From Planctomycetales bacterium (GTDB lineage: Bacteria; Planctomycetota; Phycisphaerae; SM23-33), in the NCBI GenBank assembly GCA_030673005.1, contig DAOVFI010000031.1, positions 1 through 13,769 of the forward strand: DNA of 13,769 nucleotides. The letters run 5' to 3'. Below are positions 1 through 6,564 of this stretch, piece after piece. The translations under genes were made by a program, and so were the position numbers. The notes below the pieces were generated by a model, which made no database searches, was not told the DNA's origin, and saw only the letters and a program-made list of their open reading frames with translations. Each line of letters begins with the position of its first letter. The first letter of the stretch is position 1.

Positions 1-103
1 CCAACTTTTATTGAGGAGAAACGCATTTCTCGATGATTGACTTGACTGGAAGGCCGATGCAGATTAGTCCTTTAGTGTACTCTTGACGATGAAAGGATTG
101 AAA
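1..103. other. Leader region upstream of the first exported-protein gene
   Basis: Non-coding as far as visible. It contains a small perfect hairpin at 16-31 (GAGAAA, loop CGCA, TTTCTC) and a doubled TTGACT at 37-47 that could act as a -35 box, but no convincing -10 box lies at the right distance. The only clear signal is the ribosome-binding sequence GAAAGGA at 91-97 in front of the ATG at 104. The window may begin inside this leader. Confidence 0.4.
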
Positions 104-1234
104 ATGATTGCTGCGAAGATCAAAACGTCGGCGGCTTGTGCGGCTGTGCTCGCAGCGGCGGCAGTGTGCACGGCGGTACTTATCGCGGAAAAACACACAG
201 GTCAGGCTGCCGGGAATAAGCCGACCGCCACACCGGCCGGCAAGGTCGGCGGGGCGGTAATAACAGACTTCCGGTCGGAAGGAGGCAATACCCGAAACAA
301 GACCGGCCGGAGGGACATAATGTATCTGGCGAAGCCCGGCGACAGGATTACATTCAGCGTAAAGGCCGAAAGCGCGGAAAAATACGAATGGCAGGTCAAC
401 AAGACGGTTGATAAGAAGGCTGCCGGTAACTCGTTCGTTTGGACTGTCCCCAAAGGCAAAGGTATTTGGGAGATCCACCTGACGGTCGCCGGCAGCGGCG
501 CCGAGGCGCACCAGGAATGGGTTGTCTCGACACTACCAAAGGCAGAGGCCCCGGAGTTCTTTGACTATTTCGCCGACAAGAGGTTCAAGGACAGGAAGCA
601 GACCGACCCGTGGGGCAGGCGGCTTCCGGAATGGATTGAGGACAAGGCCTTCGGCCCGATTGACGTATCACGCGGTTATCTCAGTCCTCCCGGCAAAGGA
701 CCGAGCGACGACGAAGGCAGCGTAACCGGGGTAATTCATTGTCCCTATGCTCATCCGTATAATTCATGGAAGTTCAGATGGATGGTTCCGGCCGGACCCC
801 ATTACGGACAAGGTGGATGGACGGCCTTTCGTTACTGCTTTCTTCACTATCCCGGCTGCGGCGATAAACCCTTCTACTATGTGAGAGAACCCGGCTCGCA
901 CTGCTACTTTGGTCCGCGGGCACACGCATTCGACCACGACAAAGGCTTCTCGCCCATAAAAGAATTGTGGTACAACGCGCTGGTAATTCAGGACAGGAAC
1001 AACAACTTCTACAGTTTCATAAACGGGCATAAGGAATTCAAGGGCCACTCCGACAAGGGAAAGGTCTGCACCGGAATCTCCATACGGATGCACCATTACA
1101 GGCCCGACAAGGCGCCCCGCGGAAAGATATACATTGACTGCCTGGAGATATACAAGGACAAGGCTCTCTTTCCAAAGAAGAAGGAACGGTTCACTCCCAG
1201 GGGAATCGATCCCGGCTATCCGCCATGGAAATAG
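104..1234 (+). CDS. Exported or membrane-anchored protein with Ig/PKD-like and ConA-like domains (short paralogue)
   Basis: Function not known. Start: the frame is open from a TTG at 83 and an ATG at 89, but the ATG at 104 has GAAAGGA 6-7 bases upstream and puts the hydrophobic stretch at the N-terminus, giving 376 residues. Residues 8-28 are Ala/Val/Leu-rich and form a signal peptide or anchor; no clear AxA site or lipobox is seen. Residues 75-143 look like an Ig/PKD-like beta-sandwich (KYEWQVNK, FVWTVPKGKGIWEIHLTV, QEWVVSTL). Residues 150-357 (DPWGRRLPEW, WKFRWMVPAG, FINGHKEF, IYIDCLEIYKD) resemble a concanavalin-A-like jelly roll ending in the usual 'thin strand plus accessory' pattern; fold call is inference. 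No GH16-type ExDxE catalytic motif was found, so it may bind glycan or be structural. The protein is colinear with the first half of the next gene, 14 bases downstream, so the two are a tandem duplication in one operon. Cysteines are concentrated in residues 213-345. Confidence 0.8.
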   Translation: MIAAKIKTSAACAAVLAAAAVCTAVLIAEKHTGQAAGNKPTATPAGKVGGAVITDFRSEGGNTRNKTGRRDIMYLAKPGDRITFSVKAESAEKYEWQVNKTVDKKAAGNSFVWTVPKGKGIWEIHLTVAGSGAEAHQEWVVSTLPKAEAPEFFDYFADKRFKDRKQTDPWGRRLPEWIEDKAFGPIDVSRGYLSPPGKGPSDDEGSVTGVIHCPYAHPYNSWKFRWMVPAGPHYGQGGWTAFRYCFLHYPGCGDKPFYYVREPGSHCYFGPRAHAFDHDKGFSPIKELWYNALVIQDRNNNFYSFINGHKEFKGHSDKGKVCTGISIRMHHYRPDKAPRGKIYIDCLEIYKDKALFPKKKERFTPRGIDPGYPPWK

Positions 1235-1248
1235 TAAGGAAAGTCAAA

Positions 1249-3624
1249 ATGAATTCAAGACATATCACATTCCCGATTATGATTGTGTTCTGCTGGACAG
1301 TATGTTCCAGCGCGGCGTATGCGGCGGGGATCACCTCGTGGTCGAACAGCAGGACTTCCGACCGAACACTTATGTTCCAGGTAAAGATGGGCGAAAAGAT
1401 AACCTTTGGCGTAGAAGCCAAAGGAGCCCGTAACTATCACTGGACTGTCAACAAGAAGGCCATTGAGAATAATGGTAAAACCCTTACCTGGGTCGTCCCC
1501 AAAGACGGGGGCATCTGGGAGATACATCTTGAGGTAAGCGGAACCGGAGACACCGGACACATTGAATGGGTCGTATCTACATTGAACAAGAACCAGGCCC
1601 CTGACTTTTATGATTCCTTCACCGACAGGAAGTATGCCGGAGACAGGGCCAAAGATCCGTGGGGCAGGATGCTTCCCAAGTGGTCGATCCAGAATGGGCG
1701 GAATGAGTATATGAGTTTTCTGACCTATGGAAGACCAGTTCCCGACCACTGGTGGGAAACACCCCGGAACAGGACAGCCAAACCCGTCGCATCCTCTTGC
1801 TATCTCGAGCCGCCCGGCGGGCAGTTCGGCGGGCACGTCAATTCATATCTGTTCGCCAAACATAAGGCCTGGTTTGGAACGTGGAAATTCAGGTTCCGCT
1901 TTCCCAACGCCCAGCGCAGGCTTCCCGGAGGGTGGTGCCACTTCTGCGTGATCCCCACCTATGGACGTGGTTATTTCTATTTACCCATCTGGTACGCAAT
2001 CTCCGGCGACGGGCATCACTACTTCAGGCCCGGATCGACCCGCTGGGGAATGGATTACTATTCGTCCTTCAAACTGGATAAGCAGTGGCATCAGGTTACC
2101 ATCATCAAAACACCTGATTACTATTATTACACATACGTCGATGGCATACTCCAGTTCCGCCGCCATAACCCTATGACACAGTGGGACGAGAACCAGATGT
2201 GGGCAAGGCTGGTACGATACAATCCCGCGAAATATCCCGGGGATACCGTTTGCCTGGACGAATTTCAGATTTACAAGGACCGCTTTCTTTTTCCCGCAAA
2301 AGGGGTGAAAGTCCGGGAATATATACGGAACTGGACATACAAAAATGGGAAATTCTCGCCGCTGAAGGTCGAAGGCATAGTCATAGAGGGAAGGGGTGTC
2401 CGGCTGGCCGATGTGGCAAAAATGGTCGGCAACCCGCAGATCTTCCGATATGACCATTTGGCAAAAACCGCCGTCTGCCGCAGGGATCTGGTGATAAGTC
2501 CCGGCTGCGAACTCATCATCAAAGGCGAGACACTTAATTTCGTCGGCCCGAAGGCGCCATTGAGACTGTCGGTACTCTACGGCGGAAGTATCAGAATAAT
2601 AAAGAGCAAGGTTGCCGCGAAAAACGGTTACTTTGTATGGAGATTCTGCAATACCGCCAATTTCGGATTTCCATTGAGTCTGGTTCAAAAAGAGCAGGTT
2701 CTTACTCCATTGAGCTGTGCAAGTCTGTCCACTGTGGAGATAAGAGATTCGCGGATAGAGAATTCGGCCGGCTTTTTCCTGGAATCTCCCAACGAGTTAT
2801 ACCTTACCAACGTTATAATGTTGAATATGCGTGCAATAGACGACGGCGACTATACCTGCCCGAAGGAATTCGCCCCGGCGAAATCCTACTTCAAGGGACC
2901 AAAGTCGTTCCAACTAGCCCTCAATAACATCTATGTAAAGGATATGGAGATAAGCAATGTCAAATTTACATTTGATGACAAACCTTTGAGACTGGTCTTT
3001 TCCCTGAACCGCCAGCAGGAGAAATGGAATCTGTACGACATAAACGCCGGCGGGTGCGAATTCGTCTTGAAAAAAGGCCTGGGAATGGATTGGAAAAAGC
3101 AGATTGAATACTATCCGGCCGACCTTGGCCTGGTTAACTGTAAGTTCCTGAAATTGGCGCCCGAGAAGGGCGCGAAGATCATACCCAAATATTACCTTGA
3201 CGTAAGGGTGTCGGATGCAAAGGGCAGGCCTGTTTCCGGGGCAAATGTTACAGTTGAGAATGAGGTGGATTTCACAGGTTTTCCGCCGGAGAACAGGGAG
3301 CGTTTCAAGGTGGAACTCCAGGAATATCCACGTCCTGCTAAGTGCAAGATTCTCAGATGGTATATGAGCAAGTCCCGGACCGTTACAGGCCCCGACGGGC
3401 ATACGCCGCCGCCCGATGACCTTAAGGGGACGTTGATACTGTCTGATTATGTAGTCGAGGGAGTGGATAAGAAGGAATTCACTTATCGCATAACCGTCGA
3501 GAAAGACGGATTGAAGAAAGTCATCACCGGCGTCAATCCCGGCCCGGATTGGTATCGACCCGACCCGAAAAAGCCGACCTGCACAATCACCGCCGTCCTG
3601 GGAAATGGGGGACAAACACCATAA
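1249..3624 (+). CDS. Large exported multidomain surface protein (long paralogue): Ig-like, ConA-like, beta-helix-like, Cna-B-like
   Basis: Function not known. Start: an ATG at 1225 overlaps the previous gene, but the ATG at 1249 has AAGGAAAG (1236-1243) in front and starts directly on a signal peptide (MNSRHITFPIMIVFCWTVCS..., likely cleavage after AYA, residue 25), giving 791 residues. Residues 45-112 repeat the Ig/PKD-like unit of the upstream paralogue (NYHWTVNKK, GGIWEIHLEV, IEWVVSTL). Residues 117-349 repeat the jelly-roll-like unit (DPWGRMLPKW, TWKFRFRFP, HQVTIIKTPD, YVDGILQF, CLDEFQIYKDRFLFP). Residues about 410-645 have short recurring strands (ELIIKGETLNF, SIRIIKSKV, TVEIRDSRIENS, LYLTNVIMLN, NIYVKDMEISNVKF) typical of a right-handed beta-helix. 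Residues 648-790 (YYLDVRVSDAKGRPVSGANV) match a carboxypeptidase-regulatory/Cna-B-like sandwich. The whole suggests a secreted carbohydrate-binding or cell-surface protein. No sorting signal is evident at the C-terminus. It is probably co-transcribed with the upstream gene. Confidence 0.85.
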   Translation: MNSRHITFPIMIVFCWTVCSSAAYAAGITSWSNSRTSDRTLMFQVKMGEKITFGVEAKGARNYHWTVNKKAIENNGKTLTWVVPKDGGIWEIHLEVSGTGDTGHIEWVVSTLNKNQAPDFYDSFTDRKYAGDRAKDPWGRMLPKWSIQNGRNEYMSFLTYGRPVPDHWWETPRNRTAKPVASSCYLEPPGGQFGGHVNSYLFAKHKAWFGTWKFRFRFPNAQRRLPGGWCHFCVIPTYGRGYFYLPIWYAISGDGHHYFRPGSTRWGMDYYSSFKLDKQWHQVTIIKTPDYYYYTYVDGILQFRRHNPMTQWDENQMWARLVRYNPAKYPGDTVCLDEFQIYKDRFLFPAKGVKVREYIRNWTYKNGKFSPLKVEGIVIEGRGVRLADVAKMVGNPQIFRYDHLAKTAVCRRDLVISPGCELIIKGETLNFVGPKAPLRLSVLYGGSIRIIKSKVAAKNGYFVWRFCNTANFGFPLSLVQKEQVLTPLSCASLSTVEIRDSRIENSAGFFLESPNELYLTNVIMLNMRAIDDGDYTCPKEFAPAKSYFKGPKSFQLALNNIYVKDMEISNVKFTFDDKPLRLVFSLNRQQEKWNLYDINAGGCEFVLKKGLGMDWKKQIEYYPADLGLVNCKFLKLAPEKGAKIIPKYYLDVRVSDAKGRPVSGANVTVENEVDFTGFPPENRERFKVELQEYPRPAKCKILRWYMSKSRTVTGPDGHTPPPDDLKGTLILSDYVVEGVDKKEFTYRITVEKDGLKKVITGVNPGPDWYRPDPKKPTCTITAVLGNGGQTP

Positions 3625-3638
3625 TTGATAATTCCTGG

Positions 3639-3805
3639 TTAGGCTCTGTCTGAAAAGTCTCTTCGGGCTGCAAATTCCTATTTTTGTTTCTGGTCTGCGT
3701 CAGCGAAACAACGGAATATTCAACAATATGCCGTTATTTCGCTTCCTTGCCAGAAACAAAAATAGAAATTTTCGCTTCCAAACAGACTTTTCAGACAAAG
3801 CCTAA
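3639..3805. repeat. 167-bp near-palindromic repeat (MITE-like) between convergent genes
   Basis: The two halves are reverse complements over about 80 bases each with a tiny centre near 3722. The ends read TTAGGCTCTGTCTG and CAGACAAAGCCTAA. The arms share exact blocks of 14 bases (TGTCTGAAAAGTCT, 3647-3660) and 16 bases (CTATTTTTGTTTCTGG), and the remainder has scattered mismatches. Both ends carry a TA dinucleotide (3640-3641, 3803-3804), compatible with TA target duplication as in IS630/Tc1-type elements, but this is inference. No coding capacity. It lies 14 bases after the stop of the exported-protein gene and 24 bases after the stop of the minus-strand kinase fusion, so its transcript would fold into a long hairpin that could end or protect both messages. 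Confidence 0.8.
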
Positions 3806-3829
3806 TACTCATATAGTTGCGTACCGGTA

Positions 3830-6124
3830 TTACCCCGAGGCGCGCTGCTGTATGGCGTCGAGGCAGCCTGTGGTGTCTTTGTCGAGTTCGGCTGCGTTTG
3901 CTTCGTCGGTGTCGATGTGCATATCGAGGCGGAAATCCGGATGCACTCGAATTGCGACGTCGCCGAAGATAAGCGACCGCCGCCCGTGCACGCGGATTCG
4001 GACCATGTCATGGTCGCGCACCGCGAACTCCATAGCGTCCTGCGGCGACATGTGAATGTGCCTCATCGCGCAGATTACGCCGTGATCGAGCACGACCTGG
4101 CCGTGCGGGCCTTCAAGCGTAATTCCGGGTGTCCCGTCCAGGTCGCCCGACAGTCGAAGCGGAGCGTCTATGCCGAGTTTGAATTCCTCGGTGCGGGAAA
4201 TCTCGACCTGGCTGGCGGGTCGAACCGGTCCCAGGACGCGAACGCGCTCGATTCGACTCTTCGGCCCGATAAGCGCCACCTGCTCCTTGCAGGCGAATTG
4301 GCCCGGCTGGCTGAGGTCGGCGTACAACGTGAGCGTACTGCCCGGCCCGAATAATGCCTCCACGTGCGGCTGCGTCAGGTGCACGTGATGGGCGGATACG
4401 CCGATGGGGATCGCGCGCTTCTTGCTCCTCATAACGTCCGTAACGCGTTTTTGGCTGAGCGTCTGGACCGTCTTGCGGGCGATTGTCTGCTGTTCGTTGC
4501 TGCCGACGACGAATATCCTCGCGCGCGACTGGGGTTGCGATATCTCGACAACCTCGCCCGGCTTAGGATCGGTGTCGCGGTTGCGCTGCTCGTCCAGGCT
4601 GATGCCCATCCAGTCAAGTCCCTGGCAGATGCGCGCCCGCACGCCGGGGCAGTATCGTCCGATCCCGCCGGTAAAGGCGATCGCCTCTACGCCGCCGAGC
4701 AGCCCTATATAGGCGCTGAGGTATTTTCGCGCCTGGCGACAATATACCTGTAAGGCAAGCAGCGCCCTGGAATCGCCGTCGTTTGCCGCATTGAGTATCT
4801 CCCGTGCGTCGTCGGAGATCCCCGACAGTCCGAGCAGGCCGGATTCGGTATAGAGTCGGCGCGTCAACTCGTCGGGAGTAATCTTCCCGTCGCGCAGAAG
4901 ATGCAGCACCAGGCCCGGGTCCAGGTCGCCCGGGCGCCTGGCCATTACAAGCCCCGCCAGCGCCGTCAGGCCCATCGTATTGGCTACGCTCCTGCCGTGA
5001 TCGATCGCCGTCAGCGAAGCAGCCATGCCAAGGTGGCAGCTGATCGTCCGCAGCGCATCGAAGCCGACGCCCAGGTGGTCCGCCACTGCCCGCCCTGCGC
5101 CCTCGTGAGAAATGCCGTGAAAACCGAAGCGGCGTAAATGGTTCTCATCCGCCAGGTCGGCCGGTAGGGCGTACCGATACTCCGCAGGTGGCATCCCGTG
5201 ATGGAATGAGGTGTCGAAGACCGCCACGTGGGTCGCCTGCGGCGCAAGTTTGCGGCAGGCCTCGATGCCTGTCAGATTGTACCTGTTGTCCAGCGGGGCC
5301 AGGTCGTCCAGACGGGCGATCTCCTTCATTACATCTTCATCAATGACAGCCGGTCCGGGAAAACGCAGCCCGCCGTGGGATATCCTGTGCCCGACGGCCG
5401 ACAGGTCCGCCGGCGAACCGAGCAGTTCCATCTCAGCGGATGTCAGTAAATCGAACACCGCTTCGACGGCTGCTTCATGCGTCGAGGTCGATAGCCTGCT
5501 TTCACGTCGCGCCGACGGTCCTTCGTAAATATGCAGGGCCTTATCGGTTCCGAGTCCTGTTATCTTGCCCCACGCAATCGCCTCTGTGCTTGTCGTGTCA
5601 AAGCAGCAATAGCGAACGTCGTCTTTCCTGCACGCAATCGTGAGGATTCGCATTGCCTCCGACGCGCCGAGACTGTAACGGGCGGCGGAAACAGGTTTTT
5701 TGTGTTCCTTATCCTGCGACGGGGCAAGTCGGCTGGTTATCAGGCCGGCAAGATGCTTCACAGCGTCGGGGTTCAGGGCGATGACGGGGCTTATCGCCTC
5801 CTGGAGAAAAACCACCGCCTGGGATTTCGTCGTCGCGATTACTTCGGTGCTCGACGCCTTGCCGGTAAGCAGCGACATTTCGCCGAAGCATTCACCGGAC
5901 TCGATATTACCCAGATGCTCGCGCTGAGTCGCGCCATGGGCCTGGACGGCCTCGAGGCGCCCGGAAATCAGGACCCCGAAAATCTTGCCGGCCTGGTCCT
6001 GTGAGATACAGATGTCACCCGGTTCATACGTAACGGCTGTGCCGGCACGGACCGCCTCGGCCAGCGCTTCGGGACTGAACGTCTTGAAAAGCGGATGCGA
6101 CTGTAAAAGACTCAGAATGTCCAT
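3830..6124 (-). CDS. Fusion protein: cyclic-nucleotide-binding-like domain, acetate kinase-like domain, PduL phosphotransacylase
   Basis: 764 residues; ATG start with AGGGA about 11 bases upstream on the minus strand. Residues 1-133 are a CAP_ED/cNMP-binding beta-barrel (GECFGEMSLLTG at 77-88); the Arg that normally holds the cyclic phosphate is replaced (KASSTEV, 89-95). Residues 158-555 match acetate/propionate kinase: VGHRISHGG (244-252), APLDNRYNLTG, VFDTSFHHGMP (302-312), RRFGFHGISH (331-340), RRPGDLDP (396-403), TGGIGR (485-490). The N-terminal NxGSSS motif is lost (ACRKDD), HLGNG became HLGMA, and GGIGEN became GGIGRY. Residues 571-747 are PduL: GVSAHHVHLTQ, DLSQPGQFACKE, VEISRTEEFKLGI, RHIHMSPQDA and HIDTDEANAAE are all retained, including the zinc-binding His pairs. 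PduL converts acyl-CoA to acyl phosphate and the kinase domain would turn that into acetate plus ATP. It is cytosolic and stands alone between two repeats. Fusion and domain calls are firm; kinase activity and ligand are uncertain. Confidence 0.93.
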   Translation of the reverse strand: MDILSLLQSHPLFKTFSPEALAEAVRAGTAVTYEPGDICISQDQAGKIFGVLISGRLEAVQAHGATQREHLGNIESGECFGEMSLLTGKASSTEVIATTKSQAVVFLQEAISPVIALNPDAVKHLAGLITSRLAPSQDKEHKKPVSAARYSLGASEAMRILTIACRKDDVRYCCFDTTSTEAIAWGKITGLGTDKALHIYEGPSARRESRLSTSTHEAAVEAVFDLLTSAEMELLGSPADLSAVGHRISHGGLRFPGPAVIDEDVMKEIARLDDLAPLDNRYNLTGIEACRKLAPQATHVAVFDTSFHHGMPPAEYRYALPADLADENHLRRFGFHGISHEGAGRAVADHLGVGFDALRTISCHLGMAASLTAIDHGRSVANTMGLTALAGLVMARRPGDLDPGLVLHLLRDGKITPDELTRRLYTESGLLGLSGISDDAREILNAANDGDSRALLALQVYCRQARKYLSAYIGLLGGVEAIAFTGGIGRYCPGVRARICQGLDWMGISLDEQRNRDTDPKPGEVVEISQPQSRARIFVVGSNEQQTIARKTVQTLSQKRVTDVMRSKKRAIPIGVSAHHVHLTQPHVEALFGPGSTLTLYADLSQPGQFACKEQVALIGPKSRIERVRVLGPVRPASQVEISRTEEFKLGIDAPLRLSGDLDGTPGITLEGPHGQVVLDHGVICAMRHIHMSPQDAMEFAVRDHDMVRIRVHGRRSLIFGDVAIRVHPDFRLDMHIDTDEANAAELDKDTTGCLDAIQQRASG

Positions 6125-6314
6125 AATGATGTTTTCCCTGTTGATTGGTTAGCGTAGCGATTTTCCGAAGGTTTGGGAAGAGACATTGGAAATATTATCG
6201 GTGCATGATGATAGCGCCGGACGAAATCGAACATATCAGTATCGCCGATGACCTGTCTTTCATCCAGATTTGTATGGAATTTAGTGGTGGGCCACTCTTA
6301 TAAACTATTATATT
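6125..6314. other. Divergent intergenic region upstream of the kinase fusion gene
   Basis: No gene is visible. On the minus strand a GATAAT at 6194-6199 could be a -10 box for the kinase fusion about 70 bases upstream of its ATG, but no good -35 box is seen at 16-18 bases from it. The AGGGA ribosome-binding sequence of that gene lies at about 6136-6140. The rest of the 440-base gap up to the next gene is the inverted-repeat element annotated at 6315-6536. Confidence 0.35.
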
Positions 6315-6536
6315 TTAATACTACAGCGCGAAGTAATAACGCGTAAAGCCTCTGAAATCTGGTAACGACACTTGTTACAGCAATGTGTTTAGCAATCAGC
6401 AATCAGCGGTCAGCAGTCAGAATACCCGATGTACGTCAGGCGCCCATATCTGTTGGCTGAATGCTGATTGCTGAACGCTGAACGCTGAACGTTCTTTCTT
6501 GTAACGATTTCGTGCTACTTCGCGCTGTAGTATTAA
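6315..6536. mobile_element. 222-bp MITE-like element with perfect 21-bp terminal inverted repeats
   Basis: The left end (6315-6335, beginning TTAATACTACAGCGCG) and right end (6516-6536, ending CGCGCTGTAGTATTAA) are exact reverse complements over 21 bases, and pairing stops on both sides of each arm. The termini are TTAA, so a TTAA or TA target duplication is possible but not proven. The interior carries no transposase and no credible gene; it holds two arrays of 7-base repeats in opposite orientation, annotated separately. The hexamer GAAATC also occurs near both arms, in opposite strands. The element fills most of the gap between the kinase fusion and the PL22-like gene and ends only 28 bases before the latter's start, so it probably supplies part of that gene's 5' region. 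Confidence 0.75.
6391..6491. repeat. Inverted pair of 7-bp tandem repeat arrays inside the 222-bp element
   Basis: The left array (6391-6420) reads AGCAATC, AGCAATC, AGCGGTC, AGCAGTC, AG. The right array (6456-6491) reads GCTGAAT, GCTGATT, then GCTGAAC three times and G. The right array is the reverse complement of the left type (GATTGCT/GTTCAGC), so the two can pair across a 35-base centre to form a long imperfect hairpin inside the terminal inverted repeats. The units are too short and too variable for CRISPR. Slipped-strand copy-number change is likely. Confidence 0.75.
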
Positions 6537-6564
6537 CAGAGGTAAAAAAAGAAAGAAGGCAGGA

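Noticed and set aside
16..31. Small GAGAAA/TTTCTC hairpin as a terminator
   Set aside because: Six AT-rich pairs with no T-run following; too weak for a terminator and no other function is evident.
37..70. Promoter with doubled TTGACT before the first gene
   Set aside because: At 17-18 bases downstream only CAGATT or TAGTCC is found, too far from a -10 consensus to claim.
1981..2688. Long open frame on the minus strand within the large exported-protein gene
   Set aside because: Its translation shows no family motif and lies antisense to a gene with signal peptide, ribosome-binding site and paralogue.
6391..6491. CRISPR-like short repeats
   Set aside because: The 7-base units are contiguous with no spacers, vary in sequence and occur in inverted orientation inside a terminal-inverted-repeat element.
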